Positions 33,839 through 44,776 of a stretch of DNA of 64,000 bases are shown piece after piece. Made by a program: the position numbers and the translations under genes. The notes below the pieces were generated by a model that saw only the letters and a list, made by a program, of their open reading frames with translations, had not been told where the DNA came from and made no database searches. The DNA lies in the NCBI GenBank assembly GCA_902806565.1, contig CADCXA010000006.1:2046001-2110000 (forward strand), written 5' to 3'. How positions within the stretch are numbered: position 1 is the first letter of the stretch; each line of letters begins with the position of its first letter. The stretch comes from Hypoxylon rubiginosum (Eukaryota; Ascomycota; Sordariomycetes; Xylariales; Hypoxylaceae).

Positions 33839-35753
33839 CCGAGTTTTACTACGCTATCTACGATACCATCCTGCCATCTTTTATTAAAGTGGAACATTTG
33901 CCGCAGGTGCCAGGGTGCCAGAGACCCCAGGAAAGGAACCGACTTGCATATCTCCATATCTGCATATACAGACAGATTACGGAATTGCAATGCAGACACA
34001 GATACAGATAAATGCTTTTCTGTCGTGCAGATTCCCACTTAAACAGCCTCACTTTTGGCTTACATGTTCCCCCTCGTCCCTTTGGGGCGCGGGCTGGAAC
34101 CGACGAACTGCTGCGTGATGGCGCGTTCGCACGGGAATTGCCAAAGCCCGCAGTCTCTTGTCTCTGCAATCCCTCGTCTGATCGGGGACGCGGGATGCGG
34201 GATGAGGGATGGGGGGCTGATCAGGCAGCGAAAAAGGCAACCAAAGGCAGGCAAACAGCAGCTTCTGCGTTGGCAAGGCATTCGGTAGGCGGCCTGGTTC
34301 GCCTGGACATAATGAAGCTATCTGGCTCTTAGCTTGCATTCTTATTCGACGAGCGAGCTTCGGTTTGAGGCTGAAGTCCTACCCCATAAGTGGCTGTGTC
34401 ATACTCGTAGGCACCAACGAGACATCTTATGTCGTACAGGACTAAATCCAACATCCAAAGACAACGTCCTTTTTCCCAATCGTGACGTCCAAGGACTTGC
34501 AAGGATCACAAACCGTTGTCCTGATGTGTTCAACTCGAACCCCGTCAGCGTCTGGCCAGCCGATATCACTTACCCCAAGGGAATTTTCGGGTGACTGCTG
34601 CTTGGGTTACTTACCAAGCTCTGCTTCTAGCTCCCTCCGCCCAATCCCCTCCTGCTGCCTCCCACTAACCGGCTTGGATGCTGCTTACCATGCTTGCACA
34701 CACATGTTTCCACATCCTATCGCGCCTGTCAGCCTTACCTACCTAGGTACGCGGAGCAAACCAAGTTCATGTAGACATGTGGGCATACCGATCTTTGGGC
34801 TGAACTATTAGCTTCATGATCCACCGTCAGGTAGCATTACCTACTTGGCGACGTTATGCACAATTACTCGAGGCTCGCAGCCGAGAGACTTGTCGCTACT
34901 GATAGGTAAGCTCACCGAATCCTAAACTAGATGGTCCCCGATCGCGACTTGTCAACGGGATCTTCATGATAGTCTCTCGGGGTAGGGCCCTAAGGATAAT
35001 TCACTACACTCTCGCGTCTTTATCGTCGTATCCTCCGTGTGCAAGGTCCGGCGGCCTCGGTGTGGCTTTGTCTGCCGCACGCTCGACATTTAGTAGCTCG
35101 GATGTCATCCGAGATCTTTCTATGCGCCTCTTTCGGGGCGATGCTGCTACCTATCTCCTAAGGTACTGCGAGCAGGTATTCTCGCTTATTATCTCTGAAA
35201 TTAACTTCTTACCTCTTAGCACCCCGGTCGAGATCATCAAAGCTTCTAGAAGGATATCTATTCGCGCATATTGAAGCCTTAAACTACATTAGTGACCGTT
35301 CGCCTCACCTAGGCGAAAGGTGCAGTTTTGAGCCTCAACTTATCCCTCCGATGCGTATCAGCTGGCCGGCGCACCAATAGACTGTATTGGTCGGTGACGT
35401 TCTACCCACTCCGGCAGCAGACACTATATTTGCATACCCCAATGAACGACTGCACCAGATATCGCAACTGGCAGTTCTGTATCACCGCACCTCATCCCTT
35501 ATTCGACTGTTAGGCAACTCTGTCCCATCAACCGCATTACATGCCCGCCTTCGACAATAAGTTTGCTTTTTTGTCATCCGAGCGGTAGTGCATACGGAAC
35601 GTAGCCCCTATCAACATCAATATAAGTACAACAGCGTTCCGCAGAGCGTGTGCTTGTTCTCTCTTAAAGAGGAAACCGGTAGAACAGTACGGTTCACAAT
35701 ACGACCAAAACAAGAAAAAAAATATCTTCTCGCCCTCCGATATCGAACCAGCC

Positions 35754-36635
35754 ATGGCTCAAGCATACAATAACTCAGGAGCTAACTCCGGGTACGGTGA
35801 CCAACCTCACTGGCCGACGAGCACAGCTATGGCACGAAACACATCGCACGGAAGCGACTACAGCAACTACTCAGAATCTAGCAACGGGCAATACGATGTT
35901 GCGTTGTCCCCGAGTTCTGAAGGTCTGGGTAATTATGGCTTCTTCGGTGCGGCAGATGGTGGCACCTATGTAGGAAACAAGCAAGGGTACGATACGAGCA
36001 ACCCAGCAGACGAGTCGGATTTTCAGTTCCAATTTTACAACTTCATTCCTGGCGGCGATTCGGGCCAAGGACCGTACTGGCAGCTCAAGCCGGATTATAC
36101 TCCGATTGAAGGTTTTCCGGCCATGATACCCGTCGAACCAACTCCTGAAGTGTGAGTATCGCTGCTAGGAGATGCCCATGGCCGCTGTCCTGTCTAGGCT
36201 CTAACATGCATGTACAGACCGCGCGCTGCGAGCGATACGTCGGGCCGTCACGTCTGTCTTGAACCCTTCTGCAGCGCGTCGCCGTTCAGACGCAAGGCGG
36301 ATCTCCAGCGTCACTACTTGCACAAACACCGCGACCCTACCCAGAAGAAGCCGTTCCCCTGCGACTGGAAGAAGTGCCAGAGATCCAAAGAACCCTTCTA
36401 CCGCCTGGACCACTGCAGGGAGCACTACCGCGACTACCACATGGAGGACTTGATGCGACGGGGTCCTAACAAGGAGAACAATAAGGATTGGTGGAAGAGT
36501 CGCAACGTCGACGGCAAATGGTGGCGCTGTGCTAAGTGCCTCAGCCGCATCCCCATCGACAGCAAGGGCTTCGAGTGCACCAAATGCAAGACACAATGCG
36601 AACCCGAGAGGCGAAAGCTGAGGGGCTACTCGTAA
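35754..36635 (+). CDS. C2H2 zinc-finger protein, fungal type
   Basis: Probable nuclear regulator. Exon 1 is 35754-36151, the intron 36152-36217 (66 nt, GTGAGT donor, CTCTAAC branch, ACAG acceptor), and exon 2 runs to the TAA, giving 271 residues. The N-terminal half is disordered, rich in Asn/Ser/Gly/Tyr. The C-terminal half has two C2H2-like fingers: HVCLEPFCSAS with FRRKADLQRHYLHKH, and PFPCDWKKCQRSK with YRLDHCREHYRDYH. A tryptophan-rich segment (DWWKSRNVDGKWWRC) follows, with a CxxC...CxxC set (CAKCL and CTKCKTQC) that may form a third zinc site. This arrangement recurs in uncharacterised filamentous-fungal proteins. No target is known to me. The gene stands alone between two gene-poor tracts. 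Confidence 0.85.
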
Positions 36636-39524
36636 GCAGCCACACGCCTGTAGCTGAATTCCACTTCGACTCAGCTCAGCTTCTCCTGTCGCACTTTTGG
36701 TCGCGCGCGGACTTTGAATTATGGCCTCAGTCGATACTACACTTACTCTATGACGGCTCAACAACAACTCCGCGTGTCACCGACCTACCTGCCGTGCTTA
36801 CCCCTTTTTCTGTCCTCATCTCGAGTCGAGTCGAGCTACGACCGCAGTGGAAGCGGACCATTGTACACTTTTTTCTCATTCCCCTATTTTTTCCTTTTCG
36901 CTCTTTCTTTCCTTATCTGTTTTTGCTCCGCCTCCTCCTCCTTACCCCGGACTGCCCTTTTTTCCGCCGCTCCCCGCAAACTCGTGGCTAAGTGGCGCCC
37001 TCCCAACTCTCTTCGGTGTACCGGTATGGGCAATAAAAAATGGCGTAGGGCTGGGACATTTTAGAAGGGAACGGCCATTGGCTCGGCTACTTTGGGGGGT
37101 CACTGCATAATATCATAAGGAGCTAGGCGAAGCAGACTACCTTACCAGGGCAGTGTGTGGTTGTTCGTCATTCCTATTCTTCTCTTTTCGTCTTTTGTTC
37201 AATCCCCCCTGAGCGCCTTTTTTTTTTCATCTCTCTTCTATTTTATTATTACTATTACTTCCGATCTTATGTTACGACGAGAAATGAGGCTATGCATTTA
37301 TGTTTATTTATTTATTTTTTCTTATTCCCTCGTTCCGAAGAGTTTTATGCTCCTATCTGTCTGTTGAATCCTTCTCTCACCGGTGGCTGAGGCGTTGGGC
37401 TTGCTTGCTTGTATTCATCCTTCTTACCCGAATTTCCTCTGTTCCGCATCACATATCATATCATATCATACCATGTTACCTTTTAAGAATCTTTTTGTGG
37501 CGTAAGGCTAGATTGACTACTTTTTATTACCTTAGATTCATGTGGCGGATGAGGCGTTCTTACCTACCTTAACTTCCAAGGTTGTTTTTTTCTCAAATGG
37601 ATTTATTATCATTTCTCCTTTTTTCGAATGAGTCATTGGGCAAAGGGAAATGGGACATGGGAGGCCGCCGTGTGGGATATTAAATTAGAAACAAGAGATG
37701 CCTTAACTTGCGCGCGGGAGGCACTTACACCGGACTCTGGACTTTCTGAAAGTTCCCGTCTGGCGAACTGGCAAATGGGCTTTTGTTTATTTTTGACGTT
37801 TATGTTATGCTGCGTATGCGAGGTAGGGCTGATGCTGTTGGTGTTGCTGCTGCTGGCTGCGGTAGGAGGGAAGGTAGGGTTACGTTTTATTGGTACGGCA
37901 GACTGATAGGTGCCGCGTTACCGACGGCAAGGCAGACTTTTTCGTCTTTTTCTCCTTTCCATTTCCGTTCGCCGAAGCCAAATATTAAAAAAAAGTCCTA
38001 CGCTTCGGCGGGTCGGGACGGTAGGGCTGCATGGAATGCGTGCGTGCGTACGTACGTATGCTAGATACCTAACCTTTATGTATGTATGTATGTACTATGC
38101 AGCCAGTACCTGAGATGCTGCCAGATCGCGGCATATGCGGGATATGTGGACAGATAATGGAAAGTTGAGACAAAGTGTGTGTCCTGTTTTTTTATTGACT
38201 TGTGTCTCTGTTGCCTACGGTACTACTACACTACTACACTACTACAGTTTCTATTTTTTGAACAATTGAATGAGTCACGTAAGGTAGTAAGGTTAGGTAG
38301 GTTTATGTAGGCAGAAAAAGGGGTTGCGATACGGGTGGGGACTCCGTATAGTCCGTAAGTGGTGTTGTCTTGATCTGCGCGTTGAGGCAACCCAAAGCTC
38401 TGAGGTTAACAGGACTTACCTACCCTCCTACCCCTTTGCCTAGAATGCAACTCTCTTCAGAGACTACTTAGAGTCAACGTGCCTTGCATGGTAGGATTGA
38501 TGACGACGGTGAGCTACTTGAACATTTGACTGCAGTAGCATTGCAATACGCAGTATATCTATTTTAAATACTATCCTGTCCTTCCCGTAGAGCGCCAGTC
38601 CTACGTAACTATGCTGTATGTCGAAATACCACCGCGGCACATGGTAGATAGGCATCTTTGACGTGGGCAGGACAGCAACACGGAAGTGTAGTTGAGCCTG
38701 ATTGGCCGAAACTGGAACTGTCTTACGCGATGGTGGTGTTGTATTCGTACTTCAATACAAGAGTCATTGAATTCTCTGCCCCCAACCTCCATCTCAACCT
38801 AGTTACCTACCTTGACTGACAGTTGGAGCCTGCCTCCCAGCCTGCCTGGGCAGCCTTACTTACGTACCTAGCACGGCTGATCGCTGTTACTCTATTCATC
38901 GCCTTGCATGTCGCTAGCGACGTCAGATGAAACATATCACACACGGCATCTGAACTGTAGGTTTGGGAGTTGCATATTCCCTTCGTCAAAACTTGTCCTA
39001 GGGATATACGTGTCTTGTCTTTAGGTGGAAAAAGGGGGGGCTTTCGGTGTAGCACAACTGCAGTCCGTATGCCACCATTCTCCGCCTTATGTTGGAGACA
39101 GGCAGAAGTGCTGGCTATCGGACTCTATACCGAACGTGAAATAAGGGAGGAGGTTGTTGAGTCACGGCACTTCCTAAGAGTTTGGGTACGCGGTTGGAGA
39201 CAGATTCCCCCTGGGTGGTAAAGGGGTAAGGCTATGGCGTGTTTCTTCCGCGGCCTAGGTCAGTGTAGGTCCTAGATATTGTAGAATGGCGACCATGACA
39301 GGTTGCTTCTTGTACGCAAGTGGTGTAAGTTGGAATGGCCAGAAATAGTAGTGAGAAGCAGCTGGCGAGGAGATATCGAGGCGTACAGACGGCCATGAGG
39401 CTGACAATGCACACATGAAGATATTGACTGCGCATAACATACATCTTTCAGCTTGCTCTATGGTCTAGATCGAGGTTTGCTTCGAAACTCAATGCTCTTA
39501 GTATGTAGATCGATTGTATTGTGA
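36636..39524. other. Gene-poor, pyrimidine-rich tract of about 2.9 kb
   Basis: T- and CT-rich sequence, presumably in part the 3' untranslated region of the C2H2 gene. Contains short tandem repeats: ATCAT units near 37450, GTAT units near 38078-38096 and CTACTACA units near 38221-38246. No gene supported. Confidence 0.55.
38078..38096. repeat. Tetranucleotide repeat (GTAT)n
   Basis: Short uninterrupted tract of TATG/GTAT units, preceded by a GTGCGTACGTAC-type stretch. Confidence 0.7.
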
Positions 39525-41302
39525 TCATACTATGACCAATTCGGTGTCTTCATATCTCGTCAGAAATTCCATCACCTTGATCCCAATGGCTCTACGCCAG
39601 GATGAACCCCCTAGACGTTCGCGGCAACCAGGGTGTTTAGAGGACCGTCCCAACACCAACGAGTGGATAAACATATCCCCAATTAGTATGGGTAGTACTA
39701 AGACTGAATATTTTGAGGGATATTCTCGGCGTAGGCTCGTTTCTGTGTGAGATATTCTTCTAGCGTGTGCCTCTATCTGTTCCGTGCCGTCGCCTTGTTT
39801 CAAGTCGTACGCAACAACTGGTGTATCTAAAAGGCAACCCGTCTCGTATGGTAACCCGGGGATCTCAATCCGGTACCCTTCAATATCGGTCCCTGCAACT
39901 TTCTGCATCTCGACATGGAGTATCGCCTCGATTGCACTGCTGCGAAGTCGAATGTGCCCCTTCGAGACAGGGCCGAATTTGTTTACTGTAGATATCGTCA
40001 CAGAAGCATCCATAACCGTGGCTAATATGATTTCATCTCTGGGTGAAAGTGGGAACAACAGATCTTTAGCGTCGACAGAAAACCAGCTCCAGCTAGGCGC
40101 ATAGAAGCTCGCTGGCTTGCAGCGCGAGCGGACATACCATGCGAGGAAATAGACGATATTTTCCTTCCAGAGACCGGCAAGATACGTGTTACCATACTCA
40201 GATTGAAAGCGAGAAGCCACCGCTGAAAGGGCCACTAGTCTGTCCGATGCCACAGTGAGTTCCCTGCGCGCATATTCTGTATTGATATAATCTCACAGCT
40301 GTTTCCGTTCTTGAGGACTTGCTAATGTTTCTAACATGTTATCAAGATTGCTATCTCTGTCGTATCGCTTTTCCTCGGTAGAAACCCAGCCGCATTCGCA
40401 GAAGGAATTCAGGCAGCATTCCCATCTCATCTCGGAATTTCCGTAGACTTTTTCCATTTGGCTGGCTTGCCGCTCCCAATCCTCTTTATCTTCGTCCTGA
40501 AGGATACAGAGTGAGTCTATCCAGAGGTATCGTAGGCCTAACCTTCTTGTGACCTTGACAGCATCCTTGAACGTCGCCGGGAGAGTCTCAAAGGGAATTC
40601 GCTCCCGACGTGAATCAAGGTTGTCTCTGACCGTTTTGAGGGGTTGAGACTTTCCCCAGCAATGGCTTAAAGCGATATATTCGATAGCATCTTGTAAGTC
40701 TTCGCGTAAGAGGAGTTTGGGATCCTCAAGGCTAACATCAAGAATCCGAGAAGGGGTAAAAGATTCTGATGTGAAGGCACACTTTGTATGGTTCGCCCTG
40801 CAGGTATACAGCCATCTCCTCGCAAGTTCAAAGGCTTTTAAAGAGTCGCTGCTTAGAGGAATATTTTCGCACGGCTCATATACTCAGGTAGGGTGTTCAC
40901 TTAGAATGTCTGCGGATCAATTATCTAGAGTATATAAATTGCCGAGGGTTAGTCCATACCTGATGGTTCAATTGTGATGCACTCAAAGCGGGGTTCATCA
41001 GCGGTATTTGAAACTCCTCTCAGGGTCAGCAAATAACGCTGGGTCGGAGCTATCATATAAGTTTCGATCCAGGCGTATTCAATGTCGATGTTGGAACCGT
41101 ATTTTTTTATTACATCCGATAAAACCGAGACGACAGTCTCGCAAACTACACAAGAACGGTAGAGCACGCTCTGATCTATTTTCCATGAGAATAGGAGACG
41201 CTTAGGGAGAAATTCGGGATCTGGCCATGTGGTGGACAGATTGCTAGATTCAGCACCACACGTTGGACATTTGGCGAGAGGCTTTGGCCGGTTGATCTCC
41301 AT
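39525..41302 (-). pseudogene. Broken HET-domain gene: in-frame stop and apparent internal deletion
   Basis: HET family relic. Exon 1 is 41302-40960 (MEINRPKPLAKCPTCG), the intron 40959-40883 (GTATGG donor, CTGAG acceptor), and exon 2 runs to 39525. The frame shows WLYTCRANHTKC, PSRILDV, YIALSHCWGKSQPLKT, LPATFKDAVKVTRRLGL, RYLWIDSLCILQDE, DWERQASQMEKVYGNS, then jumps to RWECCLNSFCECGW and ends with the usual tail (SDRLVALSAVASRFQ, YLAGLWKEN, YAPSWSWFSV). Two defects are visible. The block between the VYGNS region and the WEC region, normally about 100 or more residues with the RGWVLQERLLSPR motif, is missing. A TGA at 40295-40293 interrupts the frame between KQL and DYINTEY. Translation would stop after 310 residues; 255 more codons lie beyond. 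A 20-nt intron over the TGA is too short. A short expressed product cannot be excluded. Confidence 0.75.
40293..40295 (-). other. In-frame TGA inside the HET relic
   Basis: The frame is open for 195 codons before this TGA and 255 codons after it, with HET-family similarity on both sides. The position is commonly tryptophan in the W..I..YS.R.LT motif, so TGG to TGA is the simplest origin (inference). Confidence 0.75.
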
Positions 41303-42299
41303 GATAAGATGAATGTCGAATTGAATCAATGCACGAATGATTTGAGAGCCGTGTATACGCTTATGATTCTAATGAGACGGCTGTCGTGAACAACTGTATA
41401 GCCTCGTCAGGCAGCGCCGTTAGGTAGTAATCGATACCCCCGGTCCATAAGTACTTTAACGGGTAGGTTGGCGAGTTTGGGCTACCATAATCATTGCGGC
41501 TGAGGGCTGAGGCAACCCCATGTAGGCCCGCTAAGATGTAAGATGGAATTCCGCAACCATCCAGAAGGTTGATATCCTAATTTGAGCTTTAATGTCATGA
41601 CCGTCAAAGCATAGGTACATAGGTACCAATGATTACATGTATGGCTAGTTTTCATTGCCATTCATCGAACCGAGCGGTATTATATATAATACCGAAACAA
41701 TTCCCGGGACTAATTGTCGCGTCGATGTTGAACGGGAGCATGATTGTTGAAATAGCGATGGCTCTGGTTCTGGTTCGATGCAGATGCAGATGCAGATGCA
41801 GTTGCCAAGTTGGAGAGGTACCGACTGGCAGAATACGAGGGTACATGCAAAGCTCCTCTTCTCCGCAAATCGGCAGAATGTGGGGGATGCAAGTCATCAA
41901 CGGCGAGAGATGATTGGCTAATTTCCCCTAACCCCTCGATATTTTTTTTTGCCTGTGCTACCCGTTCAATGCGTTCAATGCGTTCAATGCTCGCGCATGT
42001 CTTAAGACGGCAGCACACCAAGCGCACCTTCATATAGATGTACCTATATTTACACATCTACTATCTAACATCCCGGCCGAATCTCTAACGAATACCGGCA
42101 ACTGACTATTCTACCACTATCCGCCATTACTACAATACTACAAACCTTCCTCAAGCCCGGATCCATCTACCCTTCCAAGGTTAGCCGGCTCGCTTCAACC
42201 TTCATCCTCGGTTCCTAGCTCGAGAGTCTTAGCTCTGATCTCTTGCCGTCGCCATCGTATAATTATCATATGCGCTGTGTGGCGCACCCGTCTTTCATC
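41303..42299. other. Divergent promoter region between the HET relic and IDP1
   Basis: No gene seen. Contains GCAGAT units at about 41779-41800 and three copies of GTTCAATGC at about 41964-41990. Confidence 0.6.
41964..41990. repeat. Nine-base tandem repeat (GTTCAATGC)x3
   Basis: Three adjacent copies, about 310 bases upstream of the IDP1 start codon, preceded by a T run. Confidence 0.8.
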
Positions 42300-43933
42300 A
42301 TGAGTGCTGCTTGCTCGTCCGCCGCCCGTTACATCCGGCCCTCTACCTTCTCCAGATCGGCAAGGCCTTTTGTTAGATCCTCGCCCATCGCAGCCTTTAG
42401 GCCGGTAGTCCCAGTCGCCCTTTTCCACCAGTCCAGGTACAACATGGCCGCCCAGAAGATCAAAGTCAAGAACCCTGTCGTGGAGCTCGACGGTGACGAG
42501 ATGACCAGGGTAATCTGGCAGGTTATCAAGGACAAGTTTATCTTCCCCTATCTTGACGTCGACCTAAAGTACTACGATCTGGGACTAGAGTACCGCGATG
42601 AGACCAACGACCAAGTCACCCTGGACGCCGCCGAGGCAATCAAGAAGTACTCGGTCGGTGTGAAATGCGCCACCATTACCCCGGATGAGGCTCGTGTAAA
42701 GGAATTCCATCTTAAACAAAGTAAGCTACTAGCCAAAATCTATAGATCTTGCAGTCTTACATGCATCCGAGTTCATGCATACCAAGCAGCCCATCGTCCT
42801 CAACCCCGCATCCTACCCGTTGGCTGTTTCACAACGTCTACTACTAGAATTGCTAGACTGAAAGACTTAAGCATGTTTGCTAAGGTGGCTGACACTTTTT
42901 GCTTTTTACACAGTGTGGCTCTCCCCCAACGGCACAATCCGTAACGCTCTCGGTGGTACCGTCTTCCGTGAGCCTATCGTCATCCCCCGTATTCCCAAGT
43001 TGGTGCCGGGGTGGAAGAAGCCCATCATCATCGGCCGTCATGCCTTCGGCGACCAATACCGGGCCAAGGACCGAGTCATTTCGGGACCGGGAAAGCTCTC
43101 CATGGTCTTCACTCCGGAGGGCGGCAAGCCCGAGGAGATTGAAGTCTTCCAGTTCAAGGAGGGTGGCGGCGTCGCACAGACCCAATACAACACCGCCGAG
43201 AGCATCACCGGCTTTGCGCATGCCAGTTTCAAGCTTGCCCTCGACAAGGAGCTACCACTGTACATGAGCACTAAGAACACTATCCTCAAGAAATACGATG
43301 GCAGATTCAAGGACATCTTCCAGGAGCTATACGACACTCAGTACAAGAAGGAATTCGAGGCTAAGAACATCTGGTACGAGCACCGCTTGATCGACGACAT
43401 GGTAGCCCAGATGATCAAGAGCTCCGGTGGTTACATTATGGCCCTTAAGAGTGAGTTCTCTCCTGATTTATGAATGCAGGAACTGTTCCAATTGACATTG
43501 GATGGCAGACTACGACGGTGACGTCCAATCCGACATTGTCGCTCAAGGTTTCGGCTCCCTAGGTCTTATGACCTCTGTCCTCATCACCCCCGACGGCAAG
43601 ACCTTCGAATCAGAGGCAGCACACGGCACTGTCACTCGGCACTACCGCGAACACCAAAAGGGCCATGAGACCTCTACGAACCCAATTGCTAGCATCTTCG
43701 CTTGGACTCGAGGACTCGTACAGCGTGGCAAGCTAGACGAGACCCCTGAAGTCATTGCCTTCGCCGAGAGCCTCGAGCAGGCGTGTGTCGACACCGTCGA
43801 GATCGACGGCATCATGACCAAGGACCTGGCCCTCGCGTGTGGCAAGTCGGCCCGCTCTGACTACGCCACGACGAACGAGTACATGGATGCTGTCGAGAAG
43901 AGGCTGAAGAATGTCCTCAAGGAGAAGCTATGA
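42300..43933 (+). CDS. IDP1: NADP-dependent isocitrate dehydrogenase, mitochondrial
   Basis: Oxidatively decarboxylates isocitrate to 2-oxoglutarate with NADP+, supplying NADPH and glutamate precursors. Exons: 42300-42720, 42914-43450 and 43509-43933, giving 460 residues. Introns are 193 and 58 nt. The N-terminus [18 protein letters not shown] is rich in Ser/Ala/Arg without acids for 45 residues, a clear mitochondrial presequence. The catalytic domain starts at [21 protein letters not shown]. Other hallmarks are [33 protein letters not shown] (substrate-binding serine and asparagine, made by the first join), [23 protein letters not shown] and [17 protein letters not shown] (NADP-binding). An in-frame ATG at 42270 would add ten residues. 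An internal ATG at 42444 begins MAAQKIK right at the mature start and could make a non-mitochondrial form. The C-terminus is KEKL, a poor peroxisomal signal. Confidence 0.97.
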
Positions 43934-44776
43934 ATGACTTGACATAAACATGAGCGTTCTGTGCAATGAAGAGACATAGATCAGGCCTGACTTGGATTTG
44001 AATTGGAGGACGAAGACGAAAATGGAGCATATGAACAGATGCTGTTAAAGAGTTATGACGGCGCCATTGATCTGATGTTTGGCCCGCGCATCCTACCCCT
44101 ACCTATATTGCACATTTACGCGGTGGGAGAGCTCGGGATTTACAATTGGCAATACTGTACTAATTCTGCATCGCCTTGCGTGAGCTTATCTCACATTTGC
44201 ATTCCTAGATCGCATCTAGAATAAGCGAAGAGAATACAATGCTAGATTAGCATCTGGAGTAGTGCATGAAGAGAGACAGGCGTTGAACAACAAAGAACAT
44301 GCCCCTTGGCAATATGGCAATACACAAAACATGATTAAATTATCTGCATTACGATTCATCCATTATCTGAGTTGAGCTGATTACAGGTCTATAGACCAAT
44401 CTAACCTACTAGGTACATACCTAATGCATGCATGTTGAAGTATCCGTCAACCCAAGCCGTGCCGTAGAAAAGCCAACTCCCGAATATTTTGATTCGAATA
44501 AAAATGCCAACCGCAGGGGTATCATGCAACCAGTACAACCACCACGCGCCTCTCGAATTTTTGCCTTGCCTTGCCTTGCCTTGCCTTGCCTCGTCTCACC
44601 ACACACCATCGTCGAAAAGGGATTCCTCTCCTTTTCTACTTTCCTATCTTTCGTATGTATTTGTTTTTTTTACATCCAAGCCACAGACCAAAGTACACTG
44701 GTTTTTTCTTTTCTTTTCTTTTCTTCTCTTCCACACAACCGACCCAAGGCGCGAGAAAAAAAGGAAGAAGCAACTA
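43934..44776. other. Spacer between convergent IDP1 and arrestin-like genes
   Basis: No gene seen. Contains a pentamer repeat (separate entry) and TTTTC repeats at about 44702-44727, probably within the 3' untranslated regions. Confidence 0.6.
44561..44590. repeat. Pentanucleotide repeat (TTGCC)x6
   Basis: Six perfect copies of TTGCC in the spacer between two convergent genes. On the minus strand it reads GGCAA. Confidence 0.9.

Larger units (their letters stand above)
31828..35753. other. Gene-poor tract of about 3.9 kb
   Basis: Scattered short frames on both strands (up to 159 codons, 33559-34038 minus) with no recognised content. Contains a perfect 9-bp hairpin, tandem GGTCA units near 32048 and an imperfect nine-base repeat near 33804-33838. 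The fungal_trans region expected after the preceding regulator was not found here by eye. Confidence 0.55.

Noticed and set aside
33559..34038. 159-codon minus-strand ORF in the 31.8-35.7 kb tract
   Set aside because: It is built partly on a nine-base tandem repeat (repeated HAAHAA-type residues) and matches nothing recognised.
40293..40295. RIP as the cause of the TGA in the HET relic
   Set aside because: If TGG changed to TGA, the mutated C on the other strand would be followed by C, not A, which is not the preferred RIP context.
40278..40298. 20-nt intron that would remove the TGA from the HET relic
   Set aside because: GTGAGA...ACAG borders exist, but 20 nt is far below any known fungal intron size and leaves no room for a branch site.
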